DNA of 64,000 bases. Source: Acinetobacter calcoaceticus DSM 30006 = CIP 81.8 (lineage in GTDB: Bacteria > Pseudomonadota > Gammaproteobacteria > Pseudomonadales > Moraxellaceae). Of this stretch, positions 9,219-17,391 are shown one piece after another (position 1 is the stretch's first letter; each line of letters opens with the position of its first letter). The notes beneath the pieces were generated by a model. It was not told the origin of the DNA and made no database searches. It was given only the letters and a program-made list of their open reading frames with translations. A program made the position numbers and the translations under genes. The stretch spans positions 620,145-684,144 of the forward strand of contig NZ_KB849780.1 of assembly GCF_000368965.1 (NCBI RefSeq), read 5' to 3'.

Positions 9219-9905
9219 ATGTCGGATATTATTTTGCATCAATGGGAGATTTCCCCATTTTGTCAGAAAGTTTCAAGAATTCTGAAATTTAAAGGAATTT
9301 CATTTGAAACAGTTAACTATAACGGCATTTTGGGGGCTAAAGTTCCTTTACTGAGTAAAGTGGGCAAGGTGCCTGTAATTGACCATAATGGACAGCGAAT
9401 ACAAGACAGTACCCGAATTGCTCGTTATCTGGATGAAATTTACCCAGATAAGCCTCGGCTCTATCCAGAAGATCCAAATCAAAAGGCTCTTGCAGAGTTA
9501 TGGGAAGACTGGGCAGATGAGTCTCTCTATTTTTATGAAGTCTATTTACGAGTAAATGATCCAGAAGCCCTAGATGAAGCAATTCGTATTAGCAGTATTG
9601 GTCGCCCATCTTATGAAAAGCCAATGATAAAAGGATTTATTTTAGCTGAATTGAAAACACAGCTTTTCTTTCAGGGCCTTGGCCGAATGAAAGCTGAACA
9701 TGTTGAAGAAGAGTTTAGAAGACACTTAGGCCGCATTGAACAAGTTTTATCACAAAGTGAGTGGTTGGTTGGAGACTCTCAGACAATTGCTGACATTGCT
9801 GTTGTCGCTCAACTAGGTGAAGTGATTCACACAAGCAAAAAGTTTCGTAAAGAAATTTTGGATCATCCCTCTATTGCATTATGGTATAAAAAACAAACAG
9901 GGTGA
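9219..9905 (+). CDS. glutathione S-transferase family protein
   Basis: A 228-residue cytoplasmic protein with an N-terminal thioredoxin-like GST domain (starts with IILHQWEISPFCQKV, a CxxK/SPFC type active-site region, then GKVPVIDHNG and the QDSTRIARYLDE motif that binds the gamma-glutamyl part of glutathione) and an all-helical C-terminal domain with a late WLVGDSQTIADIA segment. Such enzymes conjugate glutathione to electrophiles or act as dehalogenases or isomerases; the substrate here is unknown. It leads a tight operon with two SDR-type genes: one base separates its stop from the next start. Start ATG follows AAAGGTGAATAA. Confidence 0.85.
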   Translation: MSDIILHQWEISPFCQKVSRILKFKGISFETVNYNGILGAKVPLLSKVGKVPVIDHNGQRIQDSTRIARYLDEIYPDKPRLYPEDPNQKALAELWEDWADESLYFYEVYLRVNDPEALDEAIRISSIGRPSYEKPMIKGFILAELKTQLFFQGLGRMKAEHVEEEFRRHLGRIEQVLSQSEWLVGDSQTIADIAVVAQLGEVIHTSKKFRKEILDHPSIALWYKKQTG

Positions 9906-9906
9906 A

Positions 9907-10674
9907 ATGACTATGACATTAGCAACACCAGATAAAATATTAGATTGTGTAGTTGTTATTGGCGTTGGGGCATCACAAGGTATTGGTGCAGCTGTGTGCC
10001 ATCGTTTTGCAAAAGAAGGCTTAAAAGTTTATGTCGCTGGGCGTACTTTCCAAAAAATTGAAGCAGTGGCTGCCGAAATCCATTCGAAAGGCGGTGACGC
10101 TGTTGCATTTCGTTTAGATGCAGAAGATGTAAAGCAAGTACAAGCCTTGTTTGACACAATTACTAGTCAAAATGAGCGCATTACTGCTGTAATTCACAAT
10201 GTAGGAGGGAATATTCCCTCAATTTTTTTACGCAGCCCGCTATCGTTTTTTACTCAAATGTGGCAATCCACTTTTCTATCGGCGTATTTAGTTTCTCAAA
10301 GCTGTCTAAAAATCTTTAAAGATCAAAACCACGGTACGCTTATTTTTACTGGGGCGAGTGCTTCTTTGCGCGGAAAACCTTTTTTTGCAGCTTTTACGAT
10401 GGGTAAGTCTGCCTTGCGAGCTTATGCACTAAATTTAGCTCAAACCTATAAATCACAAGGCATACATATTGCTCATGTGATTATTGATGGAATGGTCGAT
10501 GGCGATAGAGTGAATAAAGCATTATTTGGCCTAGGGCGTTTAGCCCGTCTTACGCGTGGAACGGGTGGGCTCAATATTGATGCAATTGCAGAAAACTATT
10601 GGATGCTTTACCAACAAATGCCTGAGCTCTGGACACATGAGTTGGATTTACGCCCTTATCAAGAAAAATTTTGA
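9907..10674 (+). CDS. SDR-family oxidoreductase with Tyr-to-Phe at the active site
   Basis: A 255-residue short-chain dehydrogenase/reductase fold. The nucleotide-binding glycine motif is GVGASQGIG near residues 19-27, followed by VYVAGRT. The Asn of the NAG-like strand is present (HNVGG), and a Ser is found in FTGASASL. At the place of the usual YxxxK the sequence reads FTMGK: residue 163 is Phe and Lys167 is kept. The catalytic Tyr is therefore missing, and ordinary alcohol/ketone chemistry is doubtful. The open frame extends back into the GST gene, but ATG at 9907 is the natural start, coupled to the GST stop. It could be a binding or partner protein for the degenerate SDR downstream. Confidence 0.82.
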   Translation: MTMTLATPDKILDCVVVIGVGASQGIGAAVCHRFAKEGLKVYVAGRTFQKIEAVAAEIHSKGGDAVAFRLDAEDVKQVQALFDTITSQNERITAVIHNVGGNIPSIFLRSPLSFFTQMWQSTFLSAYLVSQSCLKIFKDQNHGTLIFTGASASLRGKPFFAAFTMGKSALRAYALNLAQTYKSQGIHIAHVIIDGMVDGDRVNKALFGLGRLARLTRGTGGLNIDAIAENYWMLYQQMPELWTHELDLRPYQEKF

Positions 10675-10683
10675 GAGACTAAA

Positions 10684-11367
10684 ATGCTAAAAAAAATATG
10701 TCAGAGATTTCAAAAAAAGCAGGGCTGTGTTGTCGTTGCTGGTCATGACTTACACTTGATCGAGCGTGATTTTGTAATTCTAGATAGAAATGCCCAATTT
10801 CCATTACATCTTTATCAAGTTGTACATGATTCTGCCGTGCAGAATATGCAAGCCCATTCTATAAATGATGGCGTGACAGCAGTTCATTTGAACTTGGTGA
10901 ATGCTGATCATTTAAAAAGCTTGTTGAATTATATTTCCAGTCACAGACATACAATTGAACTGTGTGTGTTTCAGCCTAACTTTTCATCTTCGCCAAATAT
11001 TGAGGCTTTATCTTTAGAAGAGATTGAATACCATTGGCAGACCACAGGTTTAAGTGCAGTGAGTGTAGCGCAAGCTGTGATTAAGCCTATGTTAAAACAG
11101 CAACGGGGCACAGTTATTTTTCTTGGAGCGCCATTTAGCAACTCGACTCATTATGATGTATTAAGCCAAAGCATGTTTGCGGGTGTTCGCGCTTTATCTC
11201 AATCGTTGGCAAGAGAGTTTCAACCTAAAGGCATTCATATCACCTATTGTATGGTTGAGAAATGGGATGGACAAAACCAGCACTTTATTTCATCTGTAAA
11301 GCAAGTGTGCCAACACATCTATCAACAACCTGATTCGGCATGGAGCCAAGAACTTAGCCTATCTTGA
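10684..11367 (+). CDS. degenerate SDR-like protein
   Basis: A 227-residue protein that keeps the skeleton of an SDR in its second half (RGTVIFLGAPFS, then SMFAGVRALSQSLAREFQPKGIHI) but lacks both the glycine-rich cofactor motif and the YxxxK active site (THYDVLSQS is found instead). It starts nine bases after the upstream SDR, with GAGACTAAA before ATG, so the three genes form one operon. I infer a non-catalytic subunit that pairs with the upstream SDR. This is inference from the sequence alone. Confidence 0.7.
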   Translation: MLKKICQRFQKKQGCVVVAGHDLHLIERDFVILDRNAQFPLHLYQVVHDSAVQNMQAHSINDGVTAVHLNLVNADHLKSLLNYISSHRHTIELCVFQPNFSSSPNIEALSLEEIEYHWQTTGLSAVSVAQAVIKPMLKQQRGTVIFLGAPFSNSTHYDVLSQSMFAGVRALSQSLAREFQPKGIHITYCMVEKWDGQNQHFISSVKQVCQHIYQQPDSAWSQELSLS

Positions 11368-11444
11368 AATTTTACTTTTGCATGTTGTTAAAATACAGTA
11401 CTGATCTGGAATGATGACAGAACAATAATTTCGATAGGTATTAC

Positions 11445-12002
11445 ATGGCAAAAATTAAGCGTGTTCAGCAAGCTATTAAAGCGGTTTGTACGTTGGCAGT
11501 TTTCATGTGCTTTTCTTCATTAGCTCAAGCATATCAATATGATCAAACTGCCCGTTTAATTAACGAGCGCTTATCTTATATGAAGGATGTAGCGGGTTAT
11601 AAAGCAGAGCAGCATTTGCCGATTGAAGATTTAACTCAAGAAAAGAAAGTTCTCGATCAATCTGTTTCCGAAGCTGAATCTTTTGGTTTAAATAGCGAAA
11701 CAGTGAAGCCATTTATTGTGACTCAAATGAATGTTGCTAAGGCAATTCAGTACCGATATCGAGCAGACTGGTTGTCGAGTCCGGAAACCAATTGGAAGCC
11801 CCAAGATTTAGCAGAAGTACGCTTAAAAATTAGTACGCTAAACACGGAGCTTCTAAAAAATATTGCCTATGAACTTAAGAAAAATAACAACAAAGCACCT
11901 CATAGCTGTGGCTACATGTGGTCTGTGCAGCATCCTCAACTTAAAGAAGCAGACAAGAAAGTTTTATGTGTGGCACTAAATAAAATTAAGTTAAAAGACT
12001 GA
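11445..12002 (+). CDS. periplasmic chorismate mutase (AroQ gamma type)
   Basis: A 185-residue secreted, all-helical protein. A signal peptide (hydrophobic run ending at SLAQA) is followed by the gamma-subclass chorismate mutase pattern: INERLSYMKDVAGYKAE, LPIEDLTQE and KAIQYRYRADW. Two late cysteines (HSCGYM and VLCVAL) fit the disulfide seen in exported members. It converts chorismate to prephenate outside the cytoplasm. The physiological purpose is debated for this class, and some members are linked with virulence. It has its own upstream region with a TACAGTACTG word, and no clear terminator follows. Confidence 0.9.
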   Translation: MAKIKRVQQAIKAVCTLAVFMCFSSLAQAYQYDQTARLINERLSYMKDVAGYKAEQHLPIEDLTQEKKVLDQSVSEAESFGLNSETVKPFIVTQMNVAKAIQYRYRADWLSSPETNWKPQDLAEVRLKISTLNTELLKNIAYELKKNNNKAPHSCGYMWSVQHPQLKEADKKVLCVALNKIKLKD

Positions 12003-12184
12003 ATTTCATAAGCTTCATTAGAAACTGATTATTCAAGCAATATTTTGGGATGAGCAACCCTACATTGTTTCTATACATCAAACTTTTCTGAATAGGAGTT
12101 TTGATAGACTAAAGAGTACTGTTGCATTAAGAGTGACTAAACAGGACTTCTTAGAGATCGGATAAGGTATTAAATATCAAAATG

Positions 12185-12520
12185 TTAACTTAAGAATGCA
12201 GTAAAACTCTTGCATTTGAAACTTAAGTCATCATCTTCCACTTGTCTAATTTCATAATTAACATTATCCCACTGATTTTTGTGCTTTTCGATAAGTAACG
12301 TCGGGAATTGTTGAAAATTATTTCTAAAACTATCATTCAGACTTAAATCTGAAATATGGTTAAAGCATACATTAAATTTAGGGGATGAAGGATCATGTAA
12401 ATTCTTAGATAGAATCAAAACAAGGTTGTAGCAGTTCATTATAGGATCATGTTCTAGCTTGAATGTATCTACATGATCAAAATTAAAAAAATTCCCATTC
12501 ATTTCGTCTAGGTCTAACAT
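12185..12520 (-). CDS. hypothetical protein (111 aa)
   Basis: An open reading frame of 111 residues from ATG at 12520, preceded by AAGGATAATT. The frame extends 18 codons further upstream, but that part is AT-rich and has no ribosome-binding site, so the shorter form is preferred. The protein is acidic, has no signal peptide or membrane segment and contains an IRQVEDDDL stretch near its C-terminus. I do not recognise it. The sequence is unusually AT-rich and the gene stands alone before the structured RNA region, which would fit an acquired gene. Confidence 0.5.
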   Translation of the reverse strand: MLDLDEMNGNFFNFDHVDTFKLEHDPIMNCYNLVLILSKNLHDPSSPKFNVCFNHISDLSLNDSFRNNFQQFPTLLIEKHKNQWDNVNYEIRQVEDDDLSFKCKSFTAFLS

Positions 12521-12734
12521 AATTATCCTTATTTTAAAGTAGTTGATAAAATATATTATTAAGTAGTGGTTCATATTAACTAAAGATGAGCTAATAATGA
12601 GTTTTTAACTAAGTAATTTAATACTCTAATCTAATGAAAAATAATAATTATTTAACCATTTTCTAGTCAATATCACATTGACACCTAAAACCTCTCCGAT
12701 TATCCTTTGCCTGCTGGCCACATTGCCAGTCGGT

Positions 12735-12870
12735 TTTAGCAGACCGTTTTCATCTAGCACATCAAAAAAGCAATTTTTTGGTGTCGAACTCGTTCGTCTC
12801 CCTTCGTAGCGGTAGGACGGAGGAGGGACGCCCTCGGGCGTGCCGGTTCCTAGATGACTGGTCTGCTAAC
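12735..12870 (+). ncRNA. C4-like antisense RNA element
   Basis: A self-closing structure. TTAGCAGACC (12736-12745) pairs with GGTCTGCTAA (12860-12869), and CATCTAG (12751-12757) pairs with CTAGATG (12850-12856). Inside are a G/C-rich hairpin region (about 12796-12829) and ACGCC-CTCG-GGCGT (12828-12841). The 3' arm can alternatively pair with two sites downstream: TTAGCAG at 12898-12904 (7 bp) and CATCTAGGA at 12927-12935 (9 bp with TCCTAGATG, 12848-12856), the second covering a ribosome-binding site. That is the arrangement of the phage P1 C4 antisense RNA family, in which an upstream processed RNA represses a downstream gene of the same transcript. Family membership is inferred from layout, not from a database match. 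Confidence 0.6.
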
Positions 12871-12878
12871 CCTTCTTC

Positions 12879-12918
12879 GTTCTGCCACCATAATCATTTA
12901 GCAGTGATTTGGTAGAAC
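12879..12918 (+). promoter_or_regulatory. target hairpin presenting an antisense site in its loop
   Basis: Arms GTTCTGCCA...AATCA and TGATTTGGTAGAAC enclose the loop TTTAGCAG (12897-12904), which is complementary to CTGCTAA(A) in the upstream RNA element. Exposure of the target in a loop suits a kissing interaction. Confidence 0.55.
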
Positions 12919-12942
12919 TTCTATTTCATCTAGGAGTCCGCT

Positions 12943-13035
12943 ATGCGTACCAATTCTTCTTATTTCTTGGCCTTTGCCAAATTCTCACTATTCATACCAT
13001 TTAAACAGTTTTTAAAACGGTTTAATCGACTATAG
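12943..13035 (+). CDS. 30-residue ORF under the C4-like element
   Basis: ATG at 12943 is preceded by AGGAG (12932-12936) at ideal spacing, and that ribosome-binding site lies in the CATCTAGGA target of the antisense element. The peptide has an alternation of Phe/Leu-rich and basic residues (FLAFAKFSLFIPF then KQFLKRF), so it may be membrane-active or simply a translated leader, like icd before ant in phage P1. Too short for standard gene finding; called here because of its ribosome-binding site and regulatory context. Confidence 0.45.
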   Translation: MRTNSSYFLAFAKFSLFIPFKQFLKRFNRL

Positions 13036-13095
13036 GTTTTCTACACCTTTAGATCATTACGACTAAAAAATCATAGCAACAATAAAACCTGAGAT

Positions 13096-13139
13096 AGGCG
13101 AACACACCACTTTTGTGTCGTTTTCGCATGCCTGTTTTT
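13096..13139 (+). terminator. possible terminator or attenuator before the TetR gene
   Basis: GCGAA and CACA pair with TGTG and TTCGC around a short loop (with one bulge), followed by a GTTTTTAG tract. It could end the transcript of the C4-like element before the TetR gene. Imperfect, hence low confidence. Confidence 0.35.
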
Positions 13140-13207
13140 AGCGCTCATTTTAAGAGTGACGGTATTTCTATCTCTTTTATATACAACAAAAAATTATTTT
13201 AAACGGT

Positions 13208-13765
13208 ATGTCTATGCCAAATTTAGAAGCTTCATTTAGAGCACTACAAGTGTTCCACGCGGCAAAAGATTTATTTAATCAACATGGGTTTCACGTCGGT
13301 ATCGACCGAATTATTAGTGAAGCCAAAATTCCAAAAGCCACCTTTTATAATTACTTTCACTCTAAAGAAAAACTGGTTGAGATGTCTCTGACTTTTCAAA
13401 AAGATGCATTAAAACATGAGGTGTTTTCTATTATTCATTCGTACCAAGAACTTATGGTTTTCGATAAGTTAAAGAAAATCTACTTCTTACATGCAAACTT
13501 AAATGGCTTTTATCGATTGCCATTTAAAGCGATTTTTGAAATTGAAAAGCTTTATCCAGCGGCCTATAAACTCGTCATTGACTACCGAAATTGGTTTATT
13601 AACGAAATTTATAAGCTACTTTTAACCATAAAAGTTACAGCCACAGTTGAAGATGCTTACATGTTTTTATTTGTGATTGATGGGGCAATGGTTCAACTTT
13701 TAAATGCAAATAAGATTGATGAAAGAGATAAGCTATTAGAATATTTTATGTCGATGCTTGTTTAG
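13208..13765 (+). CDS. TetR-family transcriptional regulator
   Basis: A 185-residue protein with an N-terminal TetR DNA-binding domain: helix one near residues 12-25, and the helix-turn-helix IDRIISEAKIPKATFYNYF near residues 31-50, followed by HSKEKLVE. The C-terminal two thirds form the ligand-binding and dimer domain; the ligand is unknown. It faces the FecA-like receptor gene convergently, and its upstream region contains the structured RNA element, so its own translation or transcription may be under that control. No operator could be assigned. ATG at 13208 is used; an ATG two codons later is equally possible. Confidence 0.88.
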   Translation: MSMPNLEASFRALQVFHAAKDLFNQHGFHVGIDRIISEAKIPKATFYNYFHSKEKLVEMSLTFQKDALKHEVFSIIHSYQELMVFDKLKKIYFLHANLNGFYRLPFKAIFEIEKLYPAAYKLVIDYRNWFINEIYKLLLTIKVTATVEDAYMFLFVIDGAMVQLLNANKIDERDKLLEYFMSMLV

Positions 13766-13800
13766 GTTGATTAATACTCTAGTTTTTAATGCCTTTAGAA

Positions 13801-13825
13801 AAGCCCTCCGAAGAGGGCTTTTTGT
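13801..13825. terminator. terminator between convergent TetR and receptor genes
   Basis: AAGCCCTC / GAGGGCTT stem with loop CGAA and a T-run on the plus strand. It lies between two converging genes and can probably serve both. Confidence 0.8.
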
Positions 13826-13841
13826 TCAATTTGATTTAGCT

Positions 13842-16028
13842 TTAAAAGTCAAAAGATGTTTGTAGATAGAAAGTACGTGGTTGCCCTACATACTTACCAC
13901 CTGTAGAGTCAGTTGAGCGGGTAAAATATTGCTTATCAAAGACATTCTTTATTCCGCCAGCGATTTTTAAACCTTTAACTTGTGAACTTAAGTCATAAGA
14001 GGTACGGACCGCAAAAGTGGTATAACCCGGAATATCTCCATATTTACCATCAGCAGTTTCTTCTGTTTGATAGACATTACTATCTGGAAGATCTGGTGAA
14101 TGCTGCTTAGACTGTGCAAACATATCAGCATTTAAAGACCATTTATCCATGGTATAACCTAACCCAACATTACCGACATGGCGCGAGTAAAATGGTAGGT
14201 CTTTATCTTTAAACTGACCAGCTTCAGCTACTGCTTTGGTGAAAGTATAGTTACCATATACTTTTAAGCCTTCTAACACGTCTGTTAATTGACCGAAATC
14301 ATAGCTAATACCTGTTTCGACACCCTTATGGCTGGTTGCACCTAAATCTGTCCAGATTCCGTTATTGCCAGCATCACGTACTAATGAAAGCTCTTTATCA
14401 AAGTCTAGATAGAACACGGTAAATTCGGCATTTAAACCGTTACCTAAATATTTGGTTCCAATTTCGTAGTTATTAGACTTCTCTGGATGTAAACCTTCGG
14501 TTGTAGCCGTTGCGGTTGTTCCTTCAAGACGTGCTAATTGGCTGTATTGCTGTGGACCAAAAGATACACCAGCGTTTGCAAATATATTCCAATTTTCATT
14601 TGCTGAGTACACGACAGACAAACTTGGCAAAAATTCGTCTGAATCAATTTTTGGATAAACAGTATTAGGTTGTCCTTTGTTATAACCTGTGAAGTTATTA
14701 TGGGTTTCAATTGATTCGAAACGAACGCCTGGTGTAATCGTCCAACGACCCAGTTCCATACGGTTGTCGATATATACCGCATGCGCTTTAGTACCACCTT
14801 CGCTGCTACTACGTGGAGCAAAATCTGGGGCTGATGAACCTGCTGAATAAGATGCAGTACGTCCAGCAAACTCAGAACTTTCTTCTTTTAAGTAGCGATA
14901 GCCTACCGTTACTTCATTTTGAGTATTACCTAGTTGATAAATACGAGAGTAACGCGGTTCAATTGCGTAGACCTTATAATCACGTGGAGCAGAGTCGAGG
15001 CGCTTTTGACCATTAGCTAACACAGTCTCAAGATTACTTGTGCGGAAAGAGTCAATGTAGTAAGTCAGAACTTCGAAGTTATTTTTTTCATCTTTATGGT
15101 TATAACGTAAAGACACATCAGTACGTCGACCTGCAAAGTAGTTTTTTTCACCAGAAGACTGATAAGGGTTTTCAGCATACTGAGCCTGAGTTAAACCCTC
15201 TGGCATTTCGCCTCGACCTTCATAATGATGCAGATTTAAAGCAACTGAATCTTTATCATTAAATTGATAAGCAGACTTTAACATTACATCATCGATATCA
15301 ATCTTATTGTTAGCTTCTCGATAACCATTTCCTTTAGTCCCTGAGTATAATATGGCAAGGCCTAATCCATTATCTAAAGTTCCCCCAACAAATAGATTAG
15401 GACTGAGTTTTACTTGGTCAGTACCAGATGCATATTCTGAAGTTAAGCTAACAGTTCCACTAAAATCTTGAGGAATTGATCGGGTCGCAAAGTTAATAAT
15501 TCCGCCTACGTTTTGAGGCCCAAAACGAACTGACCCCGCACCACGGACGACATCAACTGATTCAATATTACCAATTGAAACAGGCGCTAAAGATAACTGT
15601 GGCTGACCATATGGTGCAAATGAAAGAGGAACGCCATCGACAAGAACTGTTGAGCGAGGTGATAGGCGGGATGCTAAACCACGAACTCCAATATTGAGAG
15701 AAACATCACTACCACCTGTTCCACTGCTATCTTGAGCCTGAACTCCAGGAATTTGCTTTAGAGCTTCTCGAATTGAAGTTGCAGCTGTTTCATCTAGACG
15801 CTTGCGGTCGACAATAGTTCGGGCACCAGCATGTTTGTGAACAGTTTCAGCATTTGCTTCTTCTAACCAGTTACCTTGCGCCTTAATAGTGATGGTTGGT
15901 AATGCGCTGGTAGCTGTATCTTCGGCATGTGCTGGAATTGCTAGATAAGTACAAGCAATTCCGATTGCATAGCTAAGTGTAGAAACTTTGAACTTAAAAT
16001 TTGGAAGTGAAGGGGTTGAGCGGTCCAT
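13842..16028 (-). CDS. FecA-like TonB-dependent ferric-siderophore/citrate receptor
   Basis: A 728-residue outer-membrane receptor. A signal peptide ending at PAHA is followed directly by the plug domain, with strong similarity to E. coli FecA (HAGAR, then STVLVDG, then APYGQPQLSLAPVS and DVVRGAGSVRFGPQNVGG), then a 22-strand barrel ending in a terminal Phe (LQTSFDF). The N-terminal signalling domain of FecA, which talks to FecR, is absent, and no fecI/fecR genes are nearby. ATG at 16028 is preferred over the upstream start because the longer frame runs through a Fur box (16052-16070). It is expected to import ferric citrate or a similar chelate under TonB power; the exact ligand is not proved. 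Confidence 0.88.
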   Translation of the reverse strand: MDRSTPSLPNFKFKVSTLSYAIGIACTYLAIPAHAEDTATSALPTITIKAQGNWLEEANAETVHKHAGARTIVDRKRLDETAATSIREALKQIPGVQAQDSSGTGGSDVSLNIGVRGLASRLSPRSTVLVDGVPLSFAPYGQPQLSLAPVSIGNIESVDVVRGAGSVRFGPQNVGGIINFATRSIPQDFSGTVSLTSEYASGTDQVKLSPNLFVGGTLDNGLGLAILYSGTKGNGYREANNKIDIDDVMLKSAYQFNDKDSVALNLHHYEGRGEMPEGLTQAQYAENPYQSSGEKNYFAGRRTDVSLRYNHKDEKNNFEVLTYYIDSFRTSNLETVLANGQKRLDSAPRDYKVYAIEPRYSRIYQLGNTQNEVTVGYRYLKEESSEFAGRTASYSAGSSAPDFAPRSSSEGGTKAHAVYIDNRMELGRWTITPGVRFESIETHNNFTGYNKGQPNTVYPKIDSDEFLPSLSVVYSANENWNIFANAGVSFGPQQYSQLARLEGTTATATTEGLHPEKSNNYEIGTKYLGNGLNAEFTVFYLDFDKELSLVRDAGNNGIWTDLGATSHKGVETGISYDFGQLTDVLEGLKVYGNYTFTKAVAEAGQFKDKDLPFYSRHVGNVGLGYTMDKWSLNADMFAQSKQHSPDLPDSNVYQTEETADGKYGDIPGYTTFAVRTSYDLSSQVKGLKIAGGIKNVFDKQYFTRSTDSTGGKYVGQPRTFYLQTSFDF

Positions 16029-16051
16029 GTTTATGTATCGAAATCCTAAAC

Positions 16052-16070
16052 GATAATTATAATCATTATA
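16052..16070 (-). promoter_or_regulatory. Fur box upstream of the FecA-like gene
   Basis: GATAATTATAATCATTATA matches the 19-base Fur consensus GATAATGATAATCATTATC at 17 of 19 positions. It lies 24 bases upstream of the receptor ATG, so the gene should be repressed when iron is plentiful. Confidence 0.85.
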
Positions 16071-16157
16071 GTGAAAAAGTAACAAAATTTTATAAATGGT
16101 GTTTAATTTTTTTAGAAAAATTAAACACAGCTTTCATCTCTAATCATTTTTATATAG

Positions 16158-16180
16158 AAGCCCTCTAGCGAGGGCTTTTA
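16158..16180 (-). terminator. terminator of the 157-aa secreted protein gene
   Basis: AAGCCCTC / GAGGGCTT stem with a short loop immediately after the stop codon of the minus-strand gene. T-rich sequence follows on the minus strand. Confidence 0.7.
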
Positions 16181-16182
16181 AC

Positions 16183-16656
16183 TTATTTAAAAGAAGGTTG
16201 GCTTAAGATCTTGTAGACCTTTTCTTTATATACATCATTGGAAATGACGCCTTTATCTCGCTGTTGTTTTAGCGATTTAAACTGCTGACCATGAATTTCT
16301 CTTTGAATATTCACATTATCATGATTTCTAATGTAGTAAAGACTACGCTCATGATCACTCATATTGACTGTTTCTTCAGTAGAGTAGGACGGCTTAGCTT
16401 CCTTTTCTTGATATTGTTTTGCAATTTCAAAAAAATCTACATTTTGAGGAGGAGTGTTAGAATTAGAAAAATCTTTTGGTTGCCCATTAAATTTATGGTC
16501 TTGAGAACTCGCGTTTACTGCAAGCATGCTTTTATGCTGATTAAATTTAGGGTGATTATATTCTTGTTTCATTTGAAACGTGTTTGTGTCAGAAAATACT
16601 GAGGAAGAAAAAAGACTAATATTTAAAAATAAAAAAGTTAATAACAATCTATTCAT
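16183..16656 (-). CDS. secreted hypothetical protein (157 aa)
   Basis: From ATG at 16656 the protein has a clear signal peptide (MNRLLLTFLFLNISLF, cleavage near SVFS/D), then a hydrophilic Asn/Gln/Lys-rich mature region with no cysteines and no motif that I know. The frame extends 16 codons further upstream, but only the shorter start puts the signal peptide at the N-terminus. The C-terminus contains a charged helical region (REIHGQQFKSLKQQRDKG). Probably periplasmic. It has a convincing terminator but no conserved neighbour that hints at its role. Confidence 0.6.
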   Translation of the reverse strand: MNRLLLTFLFLNISLFSSSVFSDTNTFQMKQEYNHPKFNQHKSMLAVNASSQDHKFNGQPKDFSNSNTPPQNVDFFEIAKQYQEKEAKPSYSTEETVNMSDHERSLYYIRNHDNVNIQREIHGQQFKSLKQQRDKGVISNDVYKEKVYKILSQPSFK

Positions 16657-17016
16657 TTCTTTTGAAGTCCAATTGAAATTGATTAAATCACTGTATTGTA
16701 ACATTAAAGTTTAATTTTTAAAGGTTTTGTCTTTAGGATATTTGATCATCTGGTCAATAATGAGGTGAGTGAACGGGTTTGTGTGAAGTTCTATTGAAAG
16801 CTCCAGACAAAGAATTTTATATAAAATAAAATCTAAAATTCTTAACTTTAGAGTGTTTGTCCATTATCTAATTTGAATATTTGTCCCGTAACAGATTCTA
16901 ATTTTTTAAAATACTTCTTTTAAAATTTATTGTTAAGCTCAACTAAATAGTTCTAGTGTGACAATAGTGATTCATTTTGTTAAATTGTGTGGTTTTTATA
17001 ACAGTGAGCGAAATTT
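16657..17016. other. AT-rich intergenic region
   Basis: This 360-base gap separates divergent genes. It contains one AT-rich inverted repeat (AAGAATTTTA / TAAAATTCTT, 16810-16843). No gene was found. Confidence 0.4.
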
Positions 17017-17241
17017 ATGAAGACGTTTTTAGTTATATCTTTATTGGGTTTTGAGCTGATTGGCTGTGCTTCACCTACATATAATTCTCAAGAAAATTAC
17101 TTAAATAAACCTCCAATTGTTCCAGAAAACAAAGCCTTTAATAGTTTTAAAACACCTGAACACGGAATTTTTACCGATCAAGATATCTATAATATGCCAG
17201 AAAATTCAAACATGAATATCCGTTATGAAGTCCCTTTTTAA
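17017..17241 (+). CDS. small lipoprotein (74 aa)
   Basis: A 74-residue protein with a short hydrophobic signal and the lipobox LIGC at residues 14-17, so it should be lipid-anchored after cleavage before Cys17. The mature part is short, Pro/Asn-rich and probably unstructured; it ends in YEVPF. I know no function. It is followed by a terminator at 17325 and by another lipoprotein gene, but each appears to be transcribed alone. Confidence 0.65.
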   Translation: MKTFLVISLLGFELIGCASPTYNSQENYLNKPPIVPENKAFNSFKTPEHGIFTDQDIYNMPENSNMNIRYEVPF

Positions 17242-17324
17242 AGAAAAATAAAGCATTAATTTAAATAAAGGTGAAATAAGAACTGCTTACTACCTTTGCT
17301 GACTACGGATAATCAATGATTAAT

Positions 17325-17346
17325 GCCACCTTCGGGTGGTTTTTTA
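17325..17346 (+). terminator. terminator
   Basis: GCCACC-TTCG-GGTGGT followed by a T-run: a classic tetraloop terminator after the 74-aa lipoprotein gene. Confidence 0.85.
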
Positions 17347-17391
17347 AATTTTAAACTGTTAAATTTTAATTATTGAAAAAAGGTATTTTAA

